NCBI GenBank assembly: GCA_965116555.1
Contig: OZ220698.1
Span: 2,170,001 to 2,234,000, forward strand
DNA: 64,000 bases
Direction of reading: 5' to 3'
From: DAOUJH01 sp965116555
Lineage (GTDB): Bacteria > Chloroflexota > Dehalococcoidia > Lucifugimonadales > QGNO01
Shown here: one piece after another, positions 24,687 through 33,533 of the stretch
Layout: each line of letters starts with the position of its first letter
How positions within the stretch are numbered: position 1 is the first letter of the stretch
The notes under the pieces: model-generated
What the model was told of the DNA's origin: nothing
The model's database searches: none
Seen by the model: the letters and a program-made list of their open reading frames with translations, nothing else
Made by a program: the position numbers and the translations under genes

Positions 24687-25463
24687 ATGGAAGATAAGCT
24701 TGTCATTGCAGGAAAGAGTTTCACTTCCCGGCTCATGGTGGGCACCGGCCGGCACCGCTCCATGGAGGAGATGGTCGCCTCCGTAGAGGCCTCCGAGACG
24801 GAGATCATAACGGTGGCAATACGCCGCCTGGACCTGGACGATACCCGCAGCAAGGGCATCCTGGATTACCTGGACTGGACCAAGTACACCATTCTGCCCA
24901 ACACGGCCGGGTGCAAGACTCCGGAGGAGGCCCTGACCACGGCGCGCTTGGCCAGGGCAATGGGACTATCGGATTGGGTCAAGCTGGAAGTGCAGCCGGA
25001 TGCCAGATATCTTCTTCCCGATCCCTTAGGCACGCTGAGAGCGGCGGAACAGCTTGTCAAAGAAGGGTTTACCGTGCTGCCCTACATACACGCCGACCCA
25101 GTGCTGGCACGCCAGCTGGAAGAGGTGGGCTGCGCCACCGTGATGCCCTTGGGGTCAGCCATAGGCTCAGGTCGAGGGATTCACACCAAGGAAGAGATTG
25201 AAATCATCATCGAACAGTCAAATGTCCCGGTTATAGTGGATGCGGGACTGGCCGTTCCCTCCGACGCATCTCAAGCTATGGAGATTGGCGCCGACGCCGT
25301 CCTGGTCAACACGGCTATTGCTCAAGCTACGGACCCCGCCGCCATGGGCCGGGCATTCAAGCTTGGCGTAGAAGCGGGCCGCATGGCCCATCTAGCGGGC
25401 CGCATTCCCGCCAGACAGTACGCCGTGCCAAGCAGCCCACCGGACGGCACCGTGGCTACATGA
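24687..25463 (+). CDS. thiG: Thiazole synthase ThiG
   Basis: 258 aa TIM barrel that builds the thiazole phosphate ring of thiamine from DXP, the ThiS thiocarboxylate and dehydroglycine. Visible motifs: LMVGTGRHRS, VAIRRLDL, LPNTAGCKTPEEA, VKLEVQPDARYLLPD, VMPLGSAIGSGRGI, VIVDAGLAVPSDA and GADAVLVNTAIA. The Schiff-base Lys is in WVKLEV. It is the first gene of a thiG-thiE-thiS cluster and overlaps thiE by 4 nt. Confidence 0.96.
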   Translation: MEDKLVIAGKSFTSRLMVGTGRHRSMEEMVASVEASETEIITVAIRRLDLDDTRSKGILDYLDWTKYTILPNTAGCKTPEEALTTARLARAMGLSDWVKLEVQPDARYLLPDPLGTLRAAEQLVKEGFTVLPYIHADPVLARQLEEVGCATVMPLGSAIGSGRGIHTKEEIEIIIEQSNVPVIVDAGLAVPSDASQAMEIGADAVLVNTAIAQATDPAAMGRAFKLGVEAGRMAHLAGRIPARQYAVPSSPPDGTVAT

Positions 25464-26107
25464 ACCAACCCGGCGGTCTGCCCTACCCCACCCTCTGCCT
25501 GGTCACAGAGCTGAGCCTCGCCGGTGGGGAGGCGCTGCTGAACAGGGTAGAAAAGGCGCTGGACGGCGGTGTAGACACAGTGCAGCTTCGCGCCAAGGAA
25601 CTCGCTGCCGGAAGACTCCTCTCGCTGGCACAATCACTGCGCAAAGTCACAGGTCAAAGGGCGTTGCTCTTCATCAACGACCGCATAGACGTGGCGATAG
25701 CCGCCGAGGCCGACGGCGTGCAACTGGGGGAGGACGCCATCTGCGTCGAGGCGGCGCGCCGTCTGGTCGGCGCAGAGATGCTGGTGGGACGCTCGGTGCA
25801 CTCCGTAGAGGGGGCCGTTGAAGCGGAGGTCCAGGGAGCCGACTTCCTTGTCCTGGGCACCATCTTTACCAGCGATTCCAAGCCTGGCGTCGAGCCTGCA
25901 GGCATCGGTTTGCTGGAAGAGGCGGCACGGCGGGTCAGCATTCCGGTCCTGGGCATAGGGGGCATCGACCAGAACAACGCGGGGCAGATAATCAGGTCAG
26001 GCGGTTATGGCGTTGCGGTCATCAGGTCAATTCTTGGCTCCTCCAATCCGGTGGTGGCGGCGCGGGAGATAAAGCAATCGATGTCCGCAGCCGCACGTCA
26101 AAAGTGA
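25460..26107 (+). CDS. thiE: Thiamine-phosphate synthase ThiE
   Basis: 215 aa TIM barrel that couples HMP-PP and thiazole phosphate to thiamine phosphate. Characteristic segments are VDTVQLRAKEL, LLFINDRIDVAIAAEADGVQLGEDA, GRSVHSVEGA, ADFLVLGTIFTSDSKPG and VLGIGGIDQNNAGQIIRSG (phosphate-binding glycine loop). The start overlaps thiG by 4 nt and thiS follows after 18 nt. Confidence 0.95.
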   Translation: MNQPGGLPYPTLCLVTELSLAGGEALLNRVEKALDGGVDTVQLRAKELAAGRLLSLAQSLRKVTGQRALLFINDRIDVAIAAEADGVQLGEDAICVEAARRLVGAEMLVGRSVHSVEGAVEAEVQGADFLVLGTIFTSDSKPGVEPAGIGLLEEAARRVSIPVLGIGGIDQNNAGQIIRSGGYGVAVIRSILGSSNPVVAAREIKQSMSAAARQK

Positions 26108-26125
26108 TAAAATCAAAGCAGAGAG

Positions 26126-26329
26126 ATGATTGCTGTAACCATCAATGGCAAGCCTGTACAACTCGAAGGTTCCGTATCGCTGGAGCGGTTTCTGGACGAG
26201 CGAAACGTGAATACGAAATTTGTTGCTGTGGCTTACAACGGCGACGTGCTGCAGAAAGAGGAGTACAACGGCGTAGTGCTAGACGAAGGCGATGTGTTGG
26301 AAATAGTGCAGCCGGTGGGCGGAGGTTAG
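26126..26329 (+). CDS. thiS: Sulfur carrier protein ThiS
   Basis: 67 aa ubiquitin-fold sulfur carrier beginning MIAVTINGKPVQL and ending VQPVGGG. The C-terminal Gly-Gly is the site of adenylation and thiocarboxylate formation, which delivers sulfur to ThiG. Neither the activating ThiF nor ThiH/ThiO or ThiC is in the window, so the rest of the pathway must be elsewhere. Confidence 0.92.
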   Translation: MIAVTINGKPVQLEGSVSLERFLDERNVNTKFVAVAYNGDVLQKEEYNGVVLDEGDVLEIVQPVGGG

Positions 26330-26356
26330 CTTGCAAGCCGTATTCCAGGAGACGCC

Positions 26357-27043
26357 ATGAATAAGCAGCGCAGCCAGTTTGTAATAGCCATCGTGCTCAT
26401 AGTTCTGGGCGTCATCTTCCTCTTGGACAACCTGGATATCATAGATGCTGATATTGGAGACCTCATTACTACCTGGTGGCCCCTCATCCTGATTGCGCTA
26501 GGTGTAATCGGGCTATTTCAGGCACGGGGTACGCCCGTTGGTTCCATCTTCCTCATCGTCATAGGCGGCGTGTTTCTGCTGATAACGAATGACGTCGCTG
26601 ATTTCGACATACTCTGGCCCATTGCCATCATCGGCGCCGGTCTTTGGATTCTGTTCCATAACCGCGTATCGAGCCGAGCATCGCGCAGATCTACCGCTGA
26701 CGAGGTGGGCCAGGATTCGATAAACGTGTCGGCGCTGTTCAGCGGCAGCGAGCATCGCGTTACCTCGCAGAGCTTTCAGGGCGGAAACGTCTCCGCTAGC
26801 TTTGGGGCCGTTGAACTTGACCTGAGTGGCGCCGGGCTGGCGGAAAGCCCCGTTCTAAACGTAAACGTCTTCATGGGCGGAATAGAGCTTCGCGTCCCGG
26901 ATGAATGGGTGGTAAATGTCAACGGTTCGCCGGTTCTAGGGGGAATCGAGTACTCCAGGACTCAGCCCGCAGCCACAGACGATACCCCTACTCTGATTAT
27001 CAACGCTTCGATTGCGTTTGGCGGGCTGGAAATCAAGTCTTGA
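26357..27043 (+). CDS. LiaF/DUF5668-type membrane protein
   Basis: 228 aa. Four N-terminal membrane segments (about 9-110; VLIVLGVIFLLDNLDI, then WWPLILIALGVIGLF) match the DUF5668 transmembrane region. The soluble C-terminal half has beta-strand repeats carrying FGAVELDLSG, MGGIELRVPD, LGGIEYSR and FGGLEIKS, as in the C-terminal domain of LiaF cell-envelope stress regulators. No LiaRS-type two-component genes are adjacent, so the regulatory role is inferred from the fold only. Confidence 0.82.
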   Translation: MNKQRSQFVIAIVLIVLGVIFLLDNLDIIDADIGDLITTWWPLILIALGVIGLFQARGTPVGSIFLIVIGGVFLLITNDVADFDILWPIAIIGAGLWILFHNRVSSRASRRSTADEVGQDSINVSALFSGSEHRVTSQSFQGGNVSASFGAVELDLSGAGLAESPVLNVNVFMGGIELRVPDEWVVNVNGSPVLGGIEYSRTQPAATDDTPTLIINASIAFGGLEIKS

Positions 27044-27101
27044 CATGGCTGCAAACCAGGTGGGAGTTCAATAGGCGCGCTAGGGGAAAAGGAGGTTTAC
27101 C

Positions 27102-28391
27102 ATGACCACAGACGCTGCTCACACCGCCGGACCAGCTTCAGAGCTACTGGAAGACCCCGCTTACGCAATAGCCTTAACCCAGTTCAACTCAACCGCCGAC
27201 AGACTAGGCCTTGACGGTGGCGTTAGAACGCTTCTCAGCGTTCCAAAGCGCGAGCTTACCGTGAGCTTCCCAGTCACAATGGACGACGGCTCCGTGCAGG
27301 TGTTCACCGGATACCGTATCCAGCACAACGTAGTCCGCGGCCCGGCAAAGGGCGGCATTCGGTATCATCCCCAGGTCAGCTTGGGCGAAGTCCGCGCGCT
27401 GGCCATGTGGATGACCTGGAAGTGCGCCCTGGTGGACATTCCGTACGGAGGGGCCAAAGGCGGCGTCAAGTGCGACCCCAAACAGCTTTCCCTGGGCGAG
27501 TTGGAGCGCCTCACAAGGCGGTATACCTCTGAGATATCGATAATAATAAGTCCTGAGTCGGACATTCCTGCGCCGGACGTTAACACCAACGCGCAGGTGA
27601 TGGCCTGGATCATGGATACCTACAGTATGAACGTGGGGCACTCCACGCCGGGCATAGTGACCGGCAAACCCCTTGAGCTGGGCGGGAGCCAAGGCCGCGA
27701 GGAGGCCACCGGCAGGGGGGCCGCCATCATAGCCAGCGAGGCCATGAACCACATGGAGCGTTCGATTGAAGGGGCCACGGTGGCCATCCAGGGTTTCGGG
27801 AATGTCGGAGTCTACGCTGCCCAGACCCTGCAGAACATGGGGGCTTCTATAATCGCGGTCAGCGACTCTTCAGGGGGCTTGTACAACTCTCAGGGGCTGG
27901 ACCCGGACGAGCTAATCGCGTTTCGCAAGGAGGGAGGCCGCTTCGCGGAGTTCCCCAAGCATGACCGGATCTCCAACCAAGAGCTGCTGGAGCTGCCCTG
28001 CGATATTCTGGTGCCTTCGGCCTTGGAGAACCAGATCACGGGGAGCAACGCCGACAGGGTGCGCGCCAAGATGGTTGTGGAAGGTGCCAACGGGCCGACC
28101 ACTCCGGAGGCGGACGCCATTCTCTACGACAACGGAGTCACGGTCGTGCCTGACATACTGGCCAACGCCGGAGGAGTTGTAGTCTCCTACTTCGAATGGG
28201 TGCAAGATATCCAGTTTCACTTCTGGGACCTTGCTGAAGTCCGAGATAAGATGCAAAAGGTCTTGAGAACGGCGTTCTCTGAAGTGGTGGCGCGACAGGA
28301 GGCAGAGAGTCTGCCCATGCGCGACGTTGCCTTGATGCTGGGTATTGAACGCGTTGCCGGTGCGTTCAAGCTCCGCGGGGTCTATCCGTAG
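27102..28391 (+). CDS. Glu/Leu/Phe/Val dehydrogenase (glutamate dehydrogenase)
   Basis: 429 aa, the length of hexameric NAD(P)-GDH. GYRIQHNVVRGPAKGGIRYHP and PYGGAKGGVKCDP (catalytic Lys in GGAKGG) form the substrate domain; PAPDVNT carries the catalytic Asp; ATGRGA and IQGFGNVG are the Rossmann dinucleotide loop. It interconverts glutamate and 2-oxoglutarate plus ammonia. A strong SD (AAGGAGG) stands about 8 nt before the ATG. Confidence 0.94.
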   Translation: MTTDAAHTAGPASELLEDPAYAIALTQFNSTADRLGLDGGVRTLLSVPKRELTVSFPVTMDDGSVQVFTGYRIQHNVVRGPAKGGIRYHPQVSLGEVRALAMWMTWKCALVDIPYGGAKGGVKCDPKQLSLGELERLTRRYTSEISIIISPESDIPAPDVNTNAQVMAWIMDTYSMNVGHSTPGIVTGKPLELGGSQGREEATGRGAAIIASEAMNHMERSIEGATVAIQGFGNVGVYAAQTLQNMGASIIAVSDSSGGLYNSQGLDPDELIAFRKEGGRFAEFPKHDRISNQELLELPCDILVPSALENQITGSNADRVRAKMVVEGANGPTTPEADAILYDNGVTVVPDILANAGGVVVSYFEWVQDIQFHFWDLAEVRDKMQKVLRTAFSEVVARQEAESLPMRDVALMLGIERVAGAFKLRGVYP

Positions 28392-28414
28392 TAGGCTGGC
28401 TCATTGTGTGTACG

Positions 28415-30652
28415 TTAGGACGGCAATGTACCTTCTTGTGCAATTGCGATTATTTGCCTAAACCAGAGAATGGACGCCTCACCCTCTTTTCGCATTATGT
28501 CGTCTACAGTACGACTATGACGAATGCTGTTGCGTAGATCGGCAATCTGTCGAAACCGGGTCTCAAGCAACTCCTTGTTTGGGAAGATATCTCTGAACAA
28601 CGTCCAGAGGTTCTTGTTCATGATAATGTCCTTTAGTTCTCTCAGGTCGCCATATTCCAACTTGCCAATCAAGGTCTGATAGTAATCCAAGTCTAGAGCC
28701 GGGTTGCTTCTTGCAGCGGCCTGGAGACGCTCATCGATTCTCTGACGTATGTGCTCTGGTAGTCCATTGGCGCTGTTGCTCATCCGCTCTGAGATGATAT
28801 GGCGCAGATTTAGCTCAACTTCCTCGACATCGGCGTCAAGTTCCCTAAGTTGTGGGGACAGATCCAGCCGCTGCTTGATAAGCAGGTCTTGGATGCCTTC
28901 AAGGAACGAGGCACGTCTCTCCGTGACGAAGTCCTCGAAATCATTTGGCGTGAATGGGTCTCTCAAGAGGATCTCGTAGGCCCGGCTCGAGATGAAATGT
29001 GACTCTAGAATCCCCATCAACTCACCGTTCTTGGCGGCAAGTTCCGGCAGATATTGATTGGGAAGACGGCTTCCTATGATTTCGCGGTTGGTTTCACCAC
29101 TCAAGGGTGAGCGGTTGAGGATTGTGTCGATTGAGGTGCTCAGAGTAGATGCGCACTCCCAACTCTTCGGTACTATGTGATGGTCGTCAAGGTCACCGTG
29201 CTGGGGCACGTTGCCTGTGATCCAATCCCGAGCACCCCTGAGAACAAGCAGGTTGAAAATCCCGTTGTAGACCGATGTACCGCTCCGAGTCTCTCTTCTG
29301 AGATCGAGGTCTTTAAAGCTGTTTTTGAACTCGGAGATAGATGCTGGCTCGGCTTGATCATTAGCAAACCAGGCCATGACGTCCTGGTAGTCCCTTGCGG
29401 CTGTGGAATCGACTGCACCTGAGTAGCGATTGGTGAACACGCTCGCCCAATACCACAATCGTATCTTACGTTGGGCGTCCAGCCTCTGGTCAGCAGGCAA
29501 CCGGCGTGCTTGCTCCTGCAATGAGGCAAACGCTGGAAGGATCGTCACATAGGGTAGGTACTGAGATGAGATCGCTCCGAACTCCTGGGGGTGACTCACG
29601 AGAGAAATCACTTTCTCCATGGCCCTGACCGCATCGTGCCAGCGCTCCTCAAACTCATCGGTGTCTTTCACCAGTATTTCTCGCCGAACAACTCCATCCG
29701 ATCCACGCACCGGCCTCGGGTTGCCAGGCAGTAGGTAATAGAGGTATTTAGGTGAGCAATATGCCTGTAGGAGGATGGACATCACCTGCAGAATGTAGAC
29801 ATCCATCCTCCCGCTATCGACGAAGTCCAACCGAGGTTCGGCGTCTCTCCAGAGTTTCACTCTAAGCTGTAACCCCTTAGGTTTCAGAAGAGCGTTCATC
29901 AAGTCAAAGACAGAGAGCCGGACTCCACGGCTGTTGATCTGCGTGAATATGTCGCAGACCTTGTCAAGTTCGAGGTTCTGATCCAGTTCGATGAAGGAAA
30001 TCTGGTATTGTTCAGTGAGCTCCTTTAGAAGCTCGCCGAACTTTCGGGCGTTTTGCGCGTGGACTTCAGCCAGCACACCGTCTGGCGCGACACTTGCCTG
30101 CGCGATGTCTTTCCAATATTCCTCATAGCCCTGCACCCAGTTCGGTAGTTCCCAGCCACTCGCTCCGACGACCGATAGAGGGAACATGTGTTTTTGATAT
30201 TGTTGTGTTTTGTCCTCAATAAGGTTCAGCCCTCTTCGGGTCCAATCGTATTCAAAAGCGTCTTCGTAATTCTCCTCCATGAACTGGTCTACTTTGATGA
30301 AGTATAGGTATCGGTTGTGGCGGTTCGGGGGAGGTAAGTTAGGGGCCATGAAGGCGTAGTACATGGCCGTCAATCGCTGCTGGCCGTCCAGCACGATGTC
30401 AGGGTGGTCGTTCTTACCTTCAAATCCGTAAAGCGGCTGACATGCTAGACTATCGTAGTTCTCCTCCTTTCCCTTCCACAGAAGCAAGCTGCCTATGTAG
30501 TAGTCACGGAATATAGAGCGCATGAGAGCGTTGATGTCCCACGGCTGCCACTCGAAATCACGCTGGAAATCAGGTATGACGTACCGCCCCTGGCGCAAAC
30601 GAACGACCATGTTGTTGAGGCTCACGTGATCAGGCTTTTGGGCATTCTTCAT
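28415..30652 (-). CDS. DUF262-HNH-HEPN fusion protein (GmrSD-like, putative defence nuclease)
   Basis: 745 aa from ATG 30652 (TTG 30661 is 3 codons earlier). The DUF262/ParB-like NTPase domain occupies about 1-360: PDFQRDFEW (27-35) and LDGQQRLT (88-95). Next comes an HNH region with DDHHIVPKSW (His491-His492) and LNRSPLSGETNREI, as in GmrSD/SspE-type restriction enzymes. A third part (about 590-745) ends with LRNSIRHSRTVDDI: Arg707-x4-His712 is the HEPN ribonuclease motif, Swt1-like. This adds an apparent RNA-cutting module to a DNA-restriction architecture. It is transcribed alone, converging on gdh. Target (modified phage DNA, RNA, or both) is inferred, not shown. Confidence 0.85.
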   Translation of the reverse strand: MKNAQKPDHVSLNNMVVRLRQGRYVIPDFQRDFEWQPWDINALMRSIFRDYYIGSLLLWKGKEENYDSLACQPLYGFEGKNDHPDIVLDGQQRLTAMYYAFMAPNLPPPNRHNRYLYFIKVDQFMEENYEDAFEYDWTRRGLNLIEDKTQQYQKHMFPLSVVGASGWELPNWVQGYEEYWKDIAQASVAPDGVLAEVHAQNARKFGELLKELTEQYQISFIELDQNLELDKVCDIFTQINSRGVRLSVFDLMNALLKPKGLQLRVKLWRDAEPRLDFVDSGRMDVYILQVMSILLQAYCSPKYLYYLLPGNPRPVRGSDGVVRREILVKDTDEFEERWHDAVRAMEKVISLVSHPQEFGAISSQYLPYVTILPAFASLQEQARRLPADQRLDAQRKIRLWYWASVFTNRYSGAVDSTAARDYQDVMAWFANDQAEPASISEFKNSFKDLDLRRETRSGTSVYNGIFNLLVLRGARDWITGNVPQHGDLDDHHIVPKSWECASTLSTSIDTILNRSPLSGETNREIIGSRLPNQYLPELAAKNGELMGILESHFISSRAYEILLRDPFTPNDFEDFVTERRASFLEGIQDLLIKQRLDLSPQLRELDADVEEVELNLRHIISERMSNSANGLPEHIRQRIDERLQAAARSNPALDLDYYQTLIGKLEYGDLRELKDIIMNKNLWTLFRDIFPNKELLETRFRQIADLRNSIRHSRTVDDIMRKEGEASILWFRQIIAIAQEGTLPS

Positions 30653-30757
30653 TTTGTACAATCTCCACTTCAGTCTCTATTCTCTGAGCTACCGGGTAGG
30701 GGACGATCTAGGATACTTGTTTTTCACCGGGCTCTTCAAGAAGAATGCCCCGGCGGA

Positions 30758-31126
30758 TCAGTTCTTGGCGGAGGGCTGTTGAAGCAGCTGCAGCACGTTG
30801 CCGTCGGGGTCTTTGAAGGTGGCTACGTATCCGCCCCAGTGCTCCTTCTCCGGTTCTCTGAGAAACTCGACTCCTTTTGCGTGCAGGCGCTGATACACCG
30901 AGTGGATATCGTCCACGGCAAGGTTGACCATGATGCGAAGGGGGTCTTTGGCTTCGCCCTTGACCTCGCTGTGGTCGGTTATGGTCAATCGCAAGTCGCC
31001 AAACTGAAACGCGATGAAGCCGTCACGCTGCGAGGCCGGTTTCATCGCGAGGACGTCGCGGTAGAAGCTGGCTAGTCGTTCCACATTGGCTGTCCAGATG
31101 ATTACGCCGGCGATTCCTTTGATCAA
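30758..31126 (-). CDS. VOC (glyoxalase/bleomycin-resistance) family protein
   Basis: 122 aa with two beta-alpha-beta-beta-beta halves: VIIWTANVERLASFYRDVLAM at the start and FLREPEKEHWGGYVATFKDPDGNVLQLLQ near the end, the latter with the typical metal-ligand Glu region (FKDPDGN). The start is TTG 31126 with little SD. VOC members are dioxygenases, isomerases or binding proteins; the substrate cannot be predicted. Confidence 0.83.
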   Translation of the reverse strand: MIKGIAGVIIWTANVERLASFYRDVLAMKPASQRDGFIAFQFGDLRLTITDHSEVKGEAKDPLRIMVNLAVDDIHSVYQRLHAKGVEFLREPEKEHWGGYVATFKDPDGNVLQLLQQPSAKN

Positions 31127-31132
31127 CTAGTT

Positions 31133-31262
31133 CTTCACCCCCATCCTAACCTTCCCCCATCGAGGGGGAAGGGATATAGGGTTACGGCTGCAAAGCTCTA
31201 CACCCCATCCCCGCATCAAGTGCGGGGCAAGGCTCCAACCTTCCGCCGTCAAGGGGAAATGG
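31133..31262. repeat. Cluster of C-rich hairpin repeats
   Basis: Three adjacent inverted repeats: CCTTCCCCC/GGGGGAAGG (31152-31175), CCCCGCA/TGCGGGG (31209-31227) and a weaker CCTTCCGCC/AAGGGG element. They fill the spacer between the VOC gene and the aldolase gene and belong to the families seen at 11.2 and 49.5 kb. Confidence 0.7.
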
Positions 31263-31268
31263 GCACCG

Positions 31269-32048
31269 CTAGGCCAGGCCCTTGCTTTTGAGCACCTCTC
31301 CGGCATGCGCTAGAAAGCGCGCGCCGCCGCTCTGAAAGAACTCCCTGGGCGATACCGTGATCATGCGGAAGCCTCTGTCCAGGACGTCCGCCAGATTATC
31401 CACATTAGCGGCTGAGTTGACGGTCTTTCCGGCGGCAATGGAGTCGTTGACTATCTTCTCGACGTGGCCGGTAACCAGATCCTGATCGGGCCAGTCCATG
31501 GAGTGAGCCAGGTCCAGGGGGCCCAGGTCGATGAAATCCAGGCCGGGCGTTGCCAGTATGTCCGCCAGATTGTTCACGGCGGTGATCTCCTCCATGATGA
31601 AGCCAATCATAGTTTCGCTGTTGATGTCCAGCGTCCACTGCTTAGCCGAGGACATGTTCAAGCCGAACTCCCCGCCCCTGCTTCTGAAGAAGATAGTCCG
31701 TTTACCCTCGGGGCGGAACTTGGCGGCGTCGATTACCGCCTGGGCATCCTGTGCGGTATTCACCCGCGCCACCAGCACTCCCTGCGCCCCACCATCCAGG
31801 GCGTGCAAAATAAGCTCAGGGTTGTTCTGCATCCTGGCGATTGCCGTCATGCCATTCAGGTCGGCGGCGCGAATCGACTCTTCCAGTTCACGCTCGGTGA
31901 ACGGATCGTGCTCGCAGTCTATGATGGCGTAGTCAAAGCCCAGAAGGCCGGCCAGCTCCAGTGTGGCGGGTTCGTCCGCCGCTACGGTTACTCCAAAGGC
32001 AACGCCCCCGGCGCTCAGCTTCTCTTTTGTTCTGTTCTTGCGTACCAT
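31269..32048 (-). CDS. HpcH/HpaI aldolase family protein
   Basis: 259 aa class II metal-dependent pyruvate aldolase fold. DYAIIDCEHDPFTERELEE carries the catalytic His-Asp region, then AIARMQNNPELILHALDGGAQGVLVARVN, and the Mg2+ site Glu in GFIMEEITAVNN and Asp in DFIDLGPLDLAHSM. The reaction is reversible cleavage of a 2-keto-3-hydroxy acid to pyruvate and an aldehyde. GGGGAGGT lies 4 nt before the ATG. The amidohydrolase gene ends 22 nt upstream, so the two are probably one catabolic unit. Confidence 0.87.
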   Translation of the reverse strand: MVRKNRTKEKLSAGGVAFGVTVAADEPATLELAGLLGFDYAIIDCEHDPFTERELEESIRAADLNGMTAIARMQNNPELILHALDGGAQGVLVARVNTAQDAQAVIDAAKFRPEGKRTIFFRSRGGEFGLNMSSAKQWTLDINSETMIGFIMEEITAVNNLADILATPGLDFIDLGPLDLAHSMDWPDQDLVTGHVEKIVNDSIAAGKTVNSAANVDNLADVLDRGFRMITVSPREFFQSGGARFLAHAGEVLKSKGLA

Positions 32049-32070
32049 TGATACCTCCCCGGACGTCGCG

Positions 32071-33378
32071 CTAATCAGGCGCCGTCATTACCATTGAGAT
32101 GGCGTCCCTGTTCTGCAAGAGACGGATATCCGCCAGCGGGTCTCCGTCTATGAGAAGCAAGTCGGCCTTCTTGCCGCTCTCTATTGTTCCCACAGTATCT
32201 TCGATACCGATGCACTCAGCCCCGGTACGGGTGGCGGCTACGATTGCCTCCATGGGGGTCAGACCGCTTTCCACCATCAGTTCCAGCTCTTTGGCCAGGT
32301 TGCCGCGGCCGAATTTGCTGCCGCAGTCGCTGCTGCTGGCAATCTTCACTCCCACCTCATTGGCAAGCCCCACCATCTTGAACTGGTTGTCCACCTCGGA
32401 TTTCGCCTCTTCTATGCCCCCGGGAAATACGTTCCATCGTTCGCCTTCCGTGGCAATCCAGTGGAATATGCTTATGGTAGGGCAGAGGAACACTCCGGCT
32501 TCCGCTATCTTCTCCAGCAACTCGCGGTTGGGGCCAATCCGACCATGTTCCATAGTGTCCACGCCTGCCTCCAGGCCGTGGAGCACGGACGGCGCGCCAG
32601 TCACATGAGCAGCTACACGCTTTTCCCGGCGGTGCGCCTCGTCCACGATGGCTCGGAGTTCGTCGAGGGAGAACTCGGGATGGGCCACCAGGTCTTCCGG
32701 TGTGTTGGTAATGCCCCCAGAAGCGAGGAAGACCTTTATCAAGTCCGCGCCTTGCCTGAAGTTTAGCCTCACCGCCTTGCGGCACTCATCAACACCATCG
32801 ACAAGCCAGGCTCTGGGCTGCAGGTCTTTCATCCAGCTATAGGGGAAGGCGTGCCAGTCCCCGTGGCCGTTGGATTGGGACAGAGCATCGCCTGCGGCAT
32901 AGATGCGAGGGCCCGTGATCACGTTGTCGTCGATGGCCCTGCGCACCGCAATTGGCACTCCGTTTGCCGTTCCGGCGTCTCTTAAAGTGGTGAAGCCAGA
33001 GGCCAGTGCATCGAAAGCATCGGTCGCTGCACGCAGCAGACGCACCTGCAGCGGGGGGTCCAGGTAGCGTTGATAGGCGCCAGCGGTGGCCTCCCCCGAA
33101 ATGTGAACGTGACAATCCATGAGGCCGGGCATCAGGGTCTTGCCTTCCGCGGCTATGGTCTCCGCTCCCAGCGCCTGTTCCGGCGCTGCTTCCTGCGGCC
33201 CAATCCAACCGATCTTGCCATCCTCCACCAGCAGAGATACGCCGTCACGGGGGCTCCGCCCCGTGCCGTCGATGAGCCGTACGCCCTGAAACAGAATCTT
33301 CTCACCGGCCTTGACGAGCCGTATCCTCTTCAGGGCCTTGGGGTAATCACTACCTATACCACTGGCGAATGCTTCCAT
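32071..33378 (-). CDS. Metal-dependent amidohydrolase (imidazolonepropionase/prolidase-like)
   Basis: 435 aa amidohydrolase-superfamily enzyme. KTLMPGLMDCHVHISG gives the HxH metal site, VFLASGGITN and KRVAAHVTGAPSV the later ligands, DTMEHGRI the next His, and ASSSDCGS the catalytic Asp. ATRTGAECIGIEDTVGTIESGKKADLLLIDGDPL, near the C-terminus, is the beta-sandwich return. I use ATG 33378, which has AGGTGGGAG directly upstream, rather than a longer open frame. Such enzymes hydrolyse cyclic or peptide amides; this one precedes the HpaI aldolase. Confidence 0.87.
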   Translation of the reverse strand: MEAFASGIGSDYPKALKRIRLVKAGEKILFQGVRLIDGTGRSPRDGVSLLVEDGKIGWIGPQEAAPEQALGAETIAAEGKTLMPGLMDCHVHISGEATAGAYQRYLDPPLQVRLLRAATDAFDALASGFTTLRDAGTANGVPIAVRRAIDDNVITGPRIYAAGDALSQSNGHGDWHAFPYSWMKDLQPRAWLVDGVDECRKAVRLNFRQGADLIKVFLASGGITNTPEDLVAHPEFSLDELRAIVDEAHRREKRVAAHVTGAPSVLHGLEAGVDTMEHGRIGPNRELLEKIAEAGVFLCPTISIFHWIATEGERWNVFPGGIEEAKSEVDNQFKMVGLANEVGVKIASSSDCGSKFGRGNLAKELELMVESGLTPMEAIVAATRTGAECIGIEDTVGTIESGKKADLLLIDGDPLADIRLLQNRDAISMVMTAPD

Positions 33379-33533
33379 CTCCCACCTCTCGACCGTTGGA
33401 TACCTTGCAGTTTGGGCAATTATGGCCTTTGCCCTGCGCCAGGTCAATGACGGCGGATTGTTGCTCCCGATGGCATTGCGATATTATCAGGAGCGCACGT
33501 GTTTCAAGTACAGCAGACGATGAGGAATAAACC

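Noticed and set aside
27040..27072. TTGACA ahead of glutamate dehydrogenase
   Set aside because: It overlaps the upstream stop codon and no -10 box stands at 16-19 nt; the nearest T-rich box is 21 nt away.
30676..30700. CTGAGCTAC near the start of the fused DUF262 gene, resembling a tRNA D-arm
   Set aside because: Only about 9 bases match, the D-stem does not close and no anticodon or T-arm follows, so a tRNA remnant or attachment site is not supported.
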